Shown: positions 42,101 to 52,974 of the stretch, in pieces | How positions within the stretch are numbered: position 1 is the stretch's first letter | Layout: every line of letters starts with the position of its first letter | Assembly (NCBI GenBank): GCA_949128115.1 | Contig: OX421963.1 | Span: forward strand, 1,116,001-1,180,000 | DNA length: 64,000 nt | From: Anaspis maculata | Taxonomy: Eukaryota > Arthropoda > Insecta > Coleoptera > Scraptiidae | Direction: 5' to 3' | Program-made: the position numbers and the translations under genes | Notes under the pieces: generated by a model | Seen by the model: only the letters and a program-made list of their open reading frames with translations | What the model was told of the DNA's origin: nothing | Databases searched by the model: none

Positions 42101-44010
42101 AATTGGCAAGATTGTTCAAATATGCTTTGTGATCAGTAAGTTTAACAATCTCTGGTTCGGCTTTGCAAACGCAGCTTTACTGCTACGTATAGCTTGACTC
42201 TGAGTCACGCGATCATTTGTGCGTGACCTGCTTGTATAGGTAAAGCTCAGTTTACACTGGGAAATATCTTCAAAAAACTAGAAAGTTTGTTTAAATATGC
42301 TATGCGAGGCGTCAGTGAATCGAGCTTTAGCTTGGCAACGGCAATGCAAACGCTGGTTTAATGCTATAGCTTAGTTCCGAGCCAAGCAAGTATTTTGTAC
42401 ACGGCCAGCTTGCATGACCAAAGCCCAGCTTACACTGAAAAATATTTTCTACAAAACTGGCAAGATTGTTTAAATATGCTTTGTGATCAGTAAGTTCAAC
42501 AACCTATGGTTCGGCTTTGCAAACGCAGCTTTACTGCTACGTATAGCTTGGCCTTGAGTCACGCGATTATTTGTGCGTGACCTGCTTGTATAGCTAAAGC
42601 TCAGTTTACACTGGGAAATATCTTCAAAAAACGAAAGTTTGTTTGAGTATGCTATGCGATGCGTCAGTGAATCGAGCTTTAGCTTGGTAACAAGAATGCA
42701 AACGCTGGTTTAGTGCTATAGCTTAGTTCCGAGCCAAGCAAGTATTTTGTACACGGCCAGCTTGCATGACCAAAGCCCAGCTTACACTGAAAAATATTTT
42801 CTACAAAACTGGCAAGATTGTTTAAATATGCTTTGTGATCAGTAAGTTTAACAATCTATGGTTCGGCTTTGCAAACGCAGCTTTACTGCTACGTATAGCT
42901 TGGCTCTGAGTCACGCGAATATTTGTGCATGACCTGCTTGTATAGCTAAAGCCCAGTTTACACTAGGAAATAGTTTCAAAAAACTAGAAAGTTTGTTTGA
43001 ATATGCTATGCGATGCGTCACTGAATCGAGCTTTAGCTTAGCAATGGCAATGCAAACGCTGCTTTAGTGCTACAGCTCAGTCCCGAGCCAAGCAAGTATT
43101 TTGTACACGGCCAGCTTGCATGACCAAAGCCCAGCTTACACTGAAAAATATTTCCCACGAAACTGGCAAGATTGTTCAAATATGCTTTGTGATCAGTAAG
43201 TGTAATAATCTCTGGTTCGGCTTTGCAAACGCAGCTTTACTGCTACGTATAGCTTGGCTCTGAGCCACGCGATTATTTGTGCGTGACCTGCTTGTATAGC
43301 TAAAGCCCAGTTTACACTAGGAAATATCTTCATAAAACTATAAAGTTTGTTTGAATATGCTATGCGATCCGTCAGTGAATCGAGCTTTAGCTTGGCAACG
43401 GCGATGCAAACGCTGCTTTGCTGCTATAGCTTAGTTCCGAGCCAAGCAAGTATTTTGTATAATATGGTCATCTTCAAGCCCCACTTGCAAAAAAAATTAG
43501 TTTCAAAAAAACTATAAATATTGTTTGAATATGCTTTGTGATCAGTGAGTGTAACGAGGTCTATTTTGGCTTCACAAATGCAGCTTCAGCGCTAAGTATA
43601 GCTTTTCCCTAAGCCAAACTAGTATTTGTACTTCGCCTGCTCCCTGCTTCTATAGCTAAAGCCCAGTTCCCACTGGAAAATATTTTTCAAAAACCATTCT
43701 TCAAACTAGGTGTGCTTAGTGCAAATTTTGTGCTGCCCAAAGTTACGAAACGGCTCTAAATTGGCAACGCAAACGTAGCTTTAGACCTAAAGTTCAGTCT
43801 TGAAATGCAGAACTGGTTGTAAACCACTTTTTCGTATGTATAAAGCCCAGTTTACACTAGACTTTTTTAATCTAGATAATTGAATTGAATTAGTGTTTGT
43901 GCTACGTAAGTGGAAGGCGTTTGGCGATGCAAAACGCAGCTTTAGAGATGTGGTCAAGGTCTGAGTCGCTCAAATACTGGGTCACTACTTGCTTTTATAG
44001 CTAAAGTTCA
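39165..44010. repeat. Satellite array B, ~172-178-bp monomers, ~28 copies, with a dimeric core
   Basis: The box TATAGCTAAAGCCCAGTTTACAC recurs near 39175, 39350, 39520, 39681, 39847, 40024, 40197, 40367, 40538, 40697, 40828 and every ~175 bp on to ~44000. About 100 bp after it comes GCAAACGCAGCTTTAGTGCT, whose reverse complement resembles the first box. From ~40690 to 43460 two monomer types alternate strictly: one with GCTTGCATGACCAAAGCCCA and GTGATCAGTAAG, the other with GCTTGTATAGCTAAAGCCCA and GCGATGCGTCAGTGAATCGA. This gives a ~355-bp dimer with ~7-8 highly similar copies, flanked by diverged single monomers. It lies within sowah intron 1. Related to array A. Confidence 0.9.
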
Positions 44011-44814
44011 GTTTACAGTGGATAACCAATTTTTGCAAGCAAGGATTTGTGCGATAAAATCTTTGTGGTGCACAAACGAACGAAACGAGCTTCAAATTGG
44101 CAACTTAGGTAAACGTCGCTTTATACCTCAAGGTCAGTTTGGAGTTGCCGAATTATTTGTAAACGACCATTCAATACTATTAAAAGTGCACAACGCATCG
44201 TGTGTATGAATGCTAATAATTAGCATGCTGTAATAGACTTTTTAACTGGCTATCTTTACGACTTTCTTTAACTAAACCGACCACGTGTTCTCGAGATGTT
44301 ATACAAGGTGGTACATGAATTGTTTCGCATATCCATATACAATTATTATGTGCTCACATACCTATGTACTTTTGCTTTACACATCCAGAAAACATTTGTT
44401 ATTTGCGCTGTTGTATTAGTAAGCACCTATTTATTTTGATGCTTCAATTAGTAATTTTTCAACAAGGCGACAGCTTGTAAGTTTTGTGTTTTATACTACT
44501 TCAAATAATTGATTGGAATTAGCTCAGTGGGACCGGAGCTGAATGAAATTTTTTCCACCTGACTCTGTATAATCAACATTTACTTAAGCCATTATAATCC
44601 CAACGCAGTGTTTGTTTATTTCCTTTTTTATCACCGCAGTCATGTGTTGCGCGTACTTGAATGTGTATTACAGTCTCGTTCCAGCCTCCAACGCTTATAA
44701 GCAGTGTTGAAAGTGTTCAATTCTTTATAACGTTTTGAACTAAAATCGTATTTTTGAAGTTGATAACCAAGAAAAATTGATGATTTTGAACAATACGAAC
44801 AGTCAAATTTTGTT
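44011..44814. other. Distal intron 1 without arrays
   Basis: No tandem structure or gene is seen. TATACAAGGTGGTACATG near 44309 and CACCTGACTCTGTATA near 44559 might be worn transposon ends. The region leads into the exon 2 acceptor. Confidence 0.4.
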
Positions 44815-44835
44815 TTGATAAATGGGAAATTGCAG

Positions 44836-45428
44836 ATGACGCAAGGTCCAAGTTCAAACGTTACGTCAACATCCTCGCCCAGACGCGCACCGAAGACAAC
44901 GGCGACAAGTTCCTCGTGCTCAAGTCCAAGTACCTCAACTCGTACGACAGCTCCCAGTACCTGCAGCCCTCGCCGGTTCGCGAAGATCCCCGCATCTCCC
45001 TCGGGATACCCTCAGTGGGCCTTCCCGCCTCGCCTTCGCATTCCGTCACGTCACAGCAGGACTACTACGGCAGTCCTGCGAAGAGTCCTGCGGGAGGAAC
45101 GCCGAGACAACCGCCTCCGTACAGGCCGCCGCCTCCCGTGTCGTCTCCCAGTCCGAGCTTCGATTCCATCTCGCTGAGCTCCATCATGTCGTTCCAAGAC
45201 GTGACGCCGCAGGCGCCGCCGAGGCGGAGGAGCGTCGAGAAGCAGAAGTCGCTGGACGAGGGCGACTGCACGCCGAAACGGCATCAGACCGAGGCGTCGC
45301 AGGGCGAGGGCGAGGAGAAGCTGAGCGTCAAGGAGAAGACGCAAAAGTTCAACAGGCTTGCGTCGATCGAGGACGAGCTGAGTCCGAGGCCGCCCAAGAG
45401 CGCCGAGAAGGCCAAAGTCGACAGCAAG
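44836..45428 (+). CDS. sowah: Sosondowah (SOWAH-domain protein), coding exon 2
   Basis: The acceptor ATTGCAG|ATGACG continues exon 1 in phase 1, and the exon ends AGCAAG|GTTAGT, a phase-0 donor. It adds 593 nt, giving 239 codons with exon 1. Residues 42-75 (DDARSKFKRYVNILAQTRTE..KFLVLKSKYL) complete the SOWAH domain. Residues 76-200 are a Ser/Pro-rich, probably disordered linker with a PPPY motif at 134-137 (a WW-domain ligand type) and a PPPP run at 139-142. Residues 206-226 (VKEKTQKFNRLASIEDELSPR) form a conserved-looking charged motif. GC content is far above the introns. The expected C-terminal ankyrin repeats are not in the window. Open frames on the other strand here (45051-45344 minus) are shadows. 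Confidence 0.93.
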
Positions 45429-45439
45429 GTTAGTCGTTC

Positions 45440-46260
45440 AAATCATTCTTGAGTAATTTTTCAATTTTGGGTAAATTTGTATGCGATCGTTTCCCGAAAA
45501 ATGGGCCAAAGTGTTCGCATAGCCAAATAAGCACGCCGATTTGATGCGAGCACTCAAATCAATCCACCCTGCTATGCTTCATGAGCTCAATGAATTCGAA
45601 ATCAAATTTCTACGACGAGATCGTGACCTGAAAAATAGACCGAAATGTTCACATGGCAAAATAAGCACGCTGCTGTAATGCGAACACTCTAAGCACTTCA
45701 CTCTACTATGTTTAAGGAGTTGATCGAATCAATAGAGCTGATAAATTCGAGTGGAATTGCTATTCGATCGTCTCCTGAAAAATAGACAAAAGTGCTCGCA
45801 TAGCGAAATAAGCTAGCCGATGTGATGCGAACACTCTAAGCATTCCACCCTAATATGCTTTAGGAGTTGATCGCAACAATCGAGCTGATGATTTCAAGTG
45901 GAATTTCTATGCGATCGTCTCCTGCAAATCAGGCCGAAGTGTTCGCGTAGCGAAATAAGCATGGAGATGTATTTAATACGAACACTCCAAGCATTCCACC
46001 CTACTATTCTACTACTATTCTTTATTAGTTGATCGAATCGATCGAGCTAATCAATTCGAGTGGAATTTTTATGCAAGCGATCGTCTTCTGAAAAAGATGT
46101 TAGCAAAGCAAAATAAACACGCCAATATGATGCGATCACTCTGAACATTCCACCCTTCTATGCTTCAGGAGTTGGATCAAATTAATCGAGCCGATGAATT
46201 TGAGTGGAATTTCTTTGCGATCTTCTTCTGAAAGATAGAAGAAAATGTTCACATGACATG
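45440..46260. repeat. ~145-bp tandem array, about 5 copies
   Basis: AAATAAGCACGCCGAT recurs near 45524, 45659, 45804, 45949 and 46108. Units share GTGGAATTTCTATGCGATCG, CGAACACTC, CATTCCACCCTACTATGC and GAGTTGATCGAATC. It starts only ~12 bp after the exon 2 donor. Confidence 0.82.
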
Positions 46261-46679
46261 CGGCTTTGAACGTCAAAGTAGAACCTCGAATAGAGTTTGC
46301 GCTGGTGTCATACGAACACTGATTACTGTCTGATTTTATCATGGTCTTCCAAAAGTCATCAAGAATTTCCAACATTATGTGAATTAATTGAACGCAACGA
46401 TGAAATTTTATGATGATTTTAGAAGAAACAGCCGCATCATCTCCAATATTCAGATTCAAGGTGTGAAAAAAATTGGTTGAAAAATTGAGAAAAAGTTTTT
46501 TTGAAACCCATTGTAGAGGTACTTACTATGGGAGACAAAATTTTTTGATGTCTAAATTTGAGTTCTACGAGAAAAATGGTTGGGAAAAATTTCTTTCTCC
46601 ACAAATTTATTCCAACGGGAAAAATTCCAATAGGAGGGGGGTGGGAGAATCTTGGTGCATCACCCTGTACAAGTGTACA
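46261..46679. other. Spacer with a solo transposon end
   Basis: CATCACCCTG|TA ends at 46667 and fits the right terminus of the CAGGGTG family; no matching left end was found. There is no gene. Confidence 0.45.
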
Positions 46680-49600
46680 ATAAGAGCCTGCAATCGTTTG
46701 GTATTGTTACCAACTTAATTTTGCAAAGATCACTAGTTTTTTTTTGGGATTTTTAAACACGTTTTGATAACTAAAAATTTTATTTTCGTTTTACTAATCT
46801 CCCAAGTGCCTTTCGAACAGTATTGTTGCCAACTTAATAGTCAAAATTACTGACAATGTGTCGTTGATGTTGCCAACTGGCAGATTTCCCTAGAAGAAAA
46901 TAACTGACAGTGCTCACTGAATCTTCCAGCTTGCAGCTTTCCCTGGTAAAAAAAAATTGAAACGATAGAAGCCTGTAAACGTTCGGTATTGTTGCCAACT
47001 TAACTTTGCAGAAATTACTCAATTTTAAGGGATTTTCCAACACGTAAATGCCAACTGAAACAGCTTTAATTTTGGCTTTCATTAAGCACTCGAGTGTCTT
47101 TCGATCAGCATTGTTGCCAACTTTATCGCCAAAATTACTGACAATGTGTCATTGGTGTTGCCAACAGGTAGATTTCCTAGAAAAGAAGCAAGTACGGTTA
47201 AAGCCTGTGAACATTTTGTATTGTTGCCAACCTAGTTTTGCAGAAATCACCAAACAAAGGGATTTTCCAGTACGTTTACGCCAACTGAAAAAGCTTAAAT
47301 TTTGGCTTTCATGAGGCTCTCTAGTGTCTTTTGATCAGCACTCTTGCCAACTTGATCGCCAAAATTACTAACAATGTGTTATTAATGTTGCCAACAGGCA
47401 GATTCCCCTGTAAAGAAAAAGCAAGTACGGTTGAGGCTCGTGAACATTCTGTATTGTTGCCAACATAGTTTTGCAAAAATCACCAAATCGAGGAATTTTC
47501 CAGTACGTTTTTGCCAACTGAATAAGTCTCAATTTTGGCTTTCATCAAGCTCTCTAGTGTCCTTCGATCAGCATTGTTGCCAACTTGATCGCCAAAATTA
47601 CTGACAATGTGTCATCGATGTTGCCAACGGGCAGGTTTCCCTAGAAAAAAAGCAAGTTCGGTTAAAGCCTGTGAACATTCTGTATTGTTGCCAACTTAGT
47701 TTTGCAAAAAACACCAAATCAATGGATTTTCCAGTACGTTTTTGCCAACTGAAAAAGCCTCAATTTTGGCTTTCATTAAGCTCTCTAGTGTCTTTCGATC
47801 AGCATTGTTGCCAACTTGATCGCCAAAATTACTGACAATGTGTCACTGATGTTGCCAACAGGCAGATTTCCCTAAAAAAGCAAGTACGGTTGAAGCCCGT
47901 GAACATTCTGTATTGTTGCCAACTTAGTTTTGCAAAAATCACTAAATCGAAAAGATTTTTCAGTTCGTTTTTGCCAACTGAAAAAGCTTAAATTTTGGCT
48001 TTAATTGAGCTATCTTGTGTCTTTCGATCAGCATTGTTGCCAACTTGATCGCCAAAATTACAGACAATGTGTCATTGATGTTGCCAACAGGCAGGTTTCC
48101 CTAGAAAAAAAAAGCAAGTTCGGTTAAAGCCTGTGAACATTCTGTATTGTTGCCAACTTAGTTTTGCAAAAAGCACCAAATCAAGGGATTTTCCACGTTT
48201 TTGCCAACTGAAAAAGCTAGAATTTTGGCTTTCATAAAGCTCTCTAGTGCCTTTCGATCAGAATTGTTGCCAACTTATTTGTCAAAATTACTGACAATAT
48301 GTCATTGATGTTGCCAACAGGCAGGTTTCCCTAGAAAAAAAAAGCAAGTTCGGTTGAAGCCTGTGAACATTCTGTATTGTTGCCAACTTAGTTTTGCAAA
48401 AATCACCAAATCAAGGGATTTTCCACGCTTTTGCCAACTGGAAAAGCTAGAATTTTGGCTTTCATGAAGCTCTCTAGTGCCTTTCGATCAGAATTGTTGC
48501 CAACTTATTTGTCAAAATTACTGACAATATGTCATTGATGTTGCCAACTGGCCGATTTCCCTAGGGAACAAAAACACTTACGATTCAAGCCTGTTAACGT
48601 TAAACATCGTTACCAACTTAATTTCGCTGATTTTTTTTCAGGGATTTTTGTATACGTTTTTGCGAACTGAAGAAGGTTTCATTCTGGCTCCTATCAAGCT
48701 CTCTAGTGTCTTCCGATCAGCATTGTCGCCAACTTATTTTCAAAAATTACTGACAGGGTCACTAAGGCTTTCAACTTGTAGCTTTTTCTTGGGAAAAAAA
48801 TTAAAAAAAGTACGGTTAAAGCCTGTAAACATTTAGCATTGTTGCCAACTTAGTTTTGTGAAAATCACTGATTTCTTTTGATGGATTTTCTAAGAGATTT
48901 TTGCCGAGTAAAGAAGATTTCTCTAATCTCTCCAATGTATTTCGATCAGCATTGTTGCCAACTTATTCCCATAAATTCTCGACGTTTAGCAGTGTTACCA
49001 AATTAATTTTGCGAAAGTCACTAAATTTTTCAAGAAAGTTCAAACAAATGTTAACCGACTGAAAAAAGGCTTTTATCCTCGCTGTTACAAAGCTTTTTAA
49101 TGTATTTTATACAGCAATGTTGCTAATCTATTCACAATAATTACTGACAACGTGTCATTGATGGTGACAACTAGCAGCTTTTACTTCAAAAATAACACGT
49201 ACAAAAACTGTCAGCTGTAAGTATTAGTACAAACTAAAACTCGCAAAAATCACTAAATTATCAAGGGATTTCTTTATCCTACCGAAACGGCTTTCATTCT
49301 ATTTTTTGGAAAGCTGTTGGGTGTCTTTTGATCAGCGGTATCGCCAACTTTTCAGCAAAAATTACTGACACTTTCAGTGAACAACTGACAGCTTTTAGTT
49401 GAAAAAATAAACACGTATCAGGCATAATTAAAGACTGTCAACGTCCAGCATTGCTGCCAACAAATTAAACGTTCTTCATTCTTGCTTTTACAAAGCTTTT
49501 TAGTGTATTTTGATCAGCATTGTTGTCAACTTAATTCGCATCAGTTACTGACAACATGTCTAATGCTACCAACCAGTAGCTTTCACTTAAAAATAACACG

Positions 49601-49700
49601 TAAACAAAAACTGGGGTGAACCGTTTTCTAGGTATTTCAAAATTAGTGTGTCCAATTGAAAGAGGCTTTTATTCTGGCTTCAACTGAGTTCTTTGGCGTC
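46680..49700. repeat. ~235-bp tandem array with triple TTGCCAACT motif, about 13 copies
   Basis: Landmark GTATTGTTGCCAACTTAGTT recurs near 46985, 47218, 47451, 47682, 47908, 48145 and 48377 (about 230 bp each). Each unit also has CTTTCGATCAGCATTGTTGC, AAAATTACTGACAATGTGTC and GATGTTGCCAACAGGCAG. The centre (47100-48550) is well conserved; both ends decay. Confidence 0.88.
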
Positions 49701-50600
49701 TTTCGATCAGCGCAAGTGAAAATTCGTGAGTTGGAGAAGAGGAAAGCAAAATATTAAGAAACAAAAATGGAGAGAAATTGATGCAGTTGTCTAGATACAT
49801 TGAAGACAAAATGTCGGAAAGGGGTTTAAGATTATAATAAGATTTGAGATGGATCTGCAAAATGGAAGAGAAGGTGAAGGGAAAAAGATCAAAATTGTCA
49901 AGTTCTCGGTGAGTGCTTGGATGAAGAGAACAGTGATCAAGGAAAAACCAGAAAAAAAGAAGATTGTACTCGTGGCAGAATAAGGAAAACCTGCCGCTGA
50001 AAAGTGAGAACACCTGGGGAAGATGAATCTGGACAAGGAGATGGAAATCAGACCTGCAAAAATTTGAGGGAGTCAGGAGAAAGAATGAAAAGTAGGAAGT
50101 TTTCGAAGATGAACTGGATTTCATAATAACACAGATTATGTTGAAAACGAGAAGGAACATTAGGATGTTCTAAGGGCAATAAAAGGGGAACAAAGTGAGA
50201 AAACGTCTGGGGAAGAGGATGCCAGATAAGACAGTGTGAGGATATGCAGACATGCAAAATAAGCTAGAAAGAAGAATGAGAACAGGGTAGCTCTCGTGGA
50301 GAAACTGGAAGAATAGGAATTTCGGTAAAAACGAGGAAGAATAGTAAAAGAAGGCTTCCTTCGAAATGTACTGGGAGGGAAGACAGCACCCATGGAAGAG
50401 GATGTGAAAAAGGAACGGGAATCTCACCTGCGAATATGGGAAGGAAAGGCAGATGGGATGAAAACTGGCGAATCTGTCGAAATGGTAAGCTGCAAAAATG
50501 GAAAACTGATTTAGATAACCCTTCAACGAAGTTGGAAGGTATATGGAGGAAGACTGGTAGGAGCACAGCTTAGAAGACCTCGCAGGTGGCGACAAGTTAA
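49701..50600. repeat. Purine-rich degenerate array, ~190-200-bp spacing
   Basis: The plus strand is strongly G+A rich (GGAAGAGAAGGTGAAGGG, GAAGAGGATGTGAAAAAGGA). CCTGCAAAA-type landmarks lie near 49854, 50052, 50250 and 50427. The long minus-strand ORFs (49669-50160 and 50170-50742, 163 and 190 codons) owe their openness to this bias: no stop triplets arise easily. Their Ser/Phe/Leu-rich peptides have no domain. Confidence 0.65.
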
Positions 50601-51695
50601 AATATTCTTTTGTTTTTATCCTGCCAGTGGTACTTTCATCAAACTGACGTATAGGAAACGGCAATTTTCGTCCTGCTTTCGGCGTATTGATCCGACGTCC
50701 ATGTGGTCCTCCTGGAATAATTACGATACAAATTATTACCATAATTCAAGTGCCCCGTACGCACAAACAATGAGCACTTGTGTGTGTATTATGTGCGTGC
50801 CGTAATATGCCGCGATTGTTTGTGTGTATGTATCTGTATGGATATTACTTATACAAATACCCACCTACCGGAATAATTCAATTATTATACATTAGTGGTA
50901 GGTATTATATGTGTGTGTTCTCCGAAGAAGTTTTGTGTATGTGAAGTGGAGGCGCATAAACCATCAATGCCCGAAGCGCCCGAGAGCTGCCGTTGGCTGC
51001 TGCCACACACAACAATCGACAAAAGAACAATGTCCACGTGCCGGCTAACAAGCACTCATTGTTGAAAGGGGACTTCTTCAAAAAACATTTATATACACAA
51101 CGGCCACTTGAACGGCCAGCTTCTCTGCATACAAGCGCCCTGCATAAACCACTTACCAGTGTTGATGCCAATTTATCGCGTTGCATTTCTTGCCTCAAAT
51201 TCAACAGTTCCCATTTATTAAAAACGTCATCGCGATGTTAAACATCCATAATGGAACACACGTCTTTTCAATCGCATCATCCGCCCAGAGTGCAAGTCAC
51301 TTGACAGGCAATAATTGATATCATAAGTCCTGCATTGTATACTCTTCTGGTACTAGAACAAATAAACGAGACACGAAGGACGAGAAAAAAAATGAAAAAG
51401 AAAAAGAGTGGCACGTGGGTTCCCGTAAACTAATTTGTGATCGCAGCGGGAACAAACAAACGCACCAGAAGAAGAAAGGTGCACGGGCCGAAGAACGAGA
51501 CGGACAAGAAGAAAAAGTTAAATATTGTCGAATGACTGTTCACATTCCGAGCCGTCGTTCACGGGTCATTAGTCATTTTGTATTTCCGATACGTACGCGA
51601 CGTTATCTCGGTGACTAGGTGTATACTTTTAGCGCTGATTACAACCAGAGGTACATCAATTTTCCCATGGATTGGCCGTTGCGTGCTTTCATATA
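50601..51695. other. Low-repeat intronic island
   Basis: About 1.1 kb without tandem or inverted structure, with CpG-containing segments (AAGCGCCCGAGAGCTGCCGT near 50973, CATTCCGAGCCGTCGTTCAC near 51542). Overlapping short ORFs on both strands have no domain. A candidate place for a conserved intronic regulatory element; nothing firmer can be said. Confidence 0.35.
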
Positions 51696-51780
51696 CAGGA
51701 TGTGATGAGGCGAGGCTGCGATGAGGCGAGGCTGCAGGGTTTCTCAGGAAATCTGAGTCGTTGAGAAAGAAAACACCCTG
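51696..51780. mobile_element. Tiny CAGGATGTG/CACCCTG element (85 bp)
   Basis: CAGGATGTGATG at the left and AAAACACCCTG at the right are bounded by TA (51694-51695, 51781-51782). Inside, GATGAGGCGAGGCTGC is repeated twice in tandem. Confidence 0.55.
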
Positions 51781-52974
51781 TATCTACGATCGACTAAGTG
51801 ATTACCGGCTGTGTTTGTATGTGCGTATCTAAATGGAGAATTAAATTATAATCGGGCGCGATGCATTAAAACCAAATCTAGAGATAAGATCTGAATCGAT
51901 GAATGGGTGGGGTATAGGCATGGGTAGCCGTCGGCAATTTTTTTTTCGCCATTGTTCCGAGCGAGGTCGACCTTTGTAAGTCTAATTATTGGTATAATGC
52001 GAGGATTGATTAGAACTCCTTATCGAGTATAATGCAATTACCGAAACTGATTTTGACTTGTGTTCATGCTTTCGCCAAATTCTTCTCGCCTGGACTTCTA
52101 TTTCATTAACTTTAAAATGAATCAAAATAAATTAGTTAATAAAATGTCACGTGTCAGAATGTGTATAGGAAAATCAGCTGTGGAATGCAGCTTTCATTCC
52201 TTTATCTTTCTCTTCTCCGAAGGTGCCTCCAAAATCAAAAAAATGTCGTTTTTTCAAGGCAGGATTTTATTATTTCACTACAAGTGAAGTCATTTTTGCT
52301 TCCTTGTTTTTCCTGGCTACTGTTATCTTAACCATATCGGATGAAATCCCATTCTTCCAGGATAGCTCTTCCAGTCTGGCGGGTTTTCTCTTCCATTTCC
52401 TTCCGTTTGGCGTTTATCGTCCCTTTTACCCTCGTTCCCATTTTTGCAGGTGAAACCCCTGTCCGTGATCTTCCATCCTTTTCCACAGATGCTGTCTCCA
52501 CTTTCAGCACTTTTTAGAAGCAACTTCCCTTATGCAGGGTGTTACAAACGTTGATGGATGATTCTTCAACAAATATGAAGATGAAAAATGAAAAAAACTC
52601 ATGGACCTAAAATGTCTTCTCAAAAAAAATTGGGTATTGAAGTTGAATCTTCAAAATCATTTGTTTTTACCTCAACTTGAACCGTTCAACCTATGTTCAT
52701 CAAATGTGAACCCATGGACTATAAAAATAAGTCTCTATTGAACAATAATAACAAGTTTCGGAGGTAATGAAAAGTGCCCTTTCCTTTTCACCCTACTCTT
52801 TTTACGTTCAGTTTAGAAAGGAAAGTTACTCCTACAAAGTTTTTATTATCGGCTTTTTTTTAAATATTTGGGTTTGAACTTTCTACCTAAATTGAACGTA
52901 GAATTCAAAAATATGATTGATTTTCTAAAATAACTAGGAAGGTTGAATGAAAGAAAAAGGAGAGGACCTTCAGT
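51781..52974. other. Gene-free stretch with a solo CAGGGTGTTAC end
   Basis: CAGGGTGTTACAAACG near 52535 looks like a transposon terminus without a partner. The remainder is AT-rich without arrays or a domain-bearing ORF. Confidence 0.4.

Larger units (their letters stand above)
35311..44835 (+). other. sowah: sowah intron 1 (9525 bp)
   Basis: A GTAATT donor and ATTGCAG acceptor bound it in phase 1. It contains the AAATGTC array, the three-level nested palindromic element, and the 172-178-bp satellite with its dimeric core. The first ~1.1 kb (35560-36440) and the last ~0.8 kb (44010-44814) hold no recognised repeat array beyond single monomer relics (AGATAAAGCCTAGCTTAC near 36172) and a solo CAGGGTGATCC end at 36360. 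Confidence 0.88.

Noticed and set aside
44815..45344. Other frames over sowah exon 2 (120-codon plus, 97-codon minus)
   Set aside because: GC-rich shadow frames of the real coding exon, with Arg/Ser/Thr-rich low-complexity peptides.
49669..50742. Two long minus-strand ORFs (163 and 190 codons) as genes
   Set aside because: They lie in purine-rich plus-strand DNA, where stops are rare on the complement. The peptides are low-complexity Ser/Phe/Leu with no domain, they overlap other open frames, and the underlying DNA is a degenerate array.
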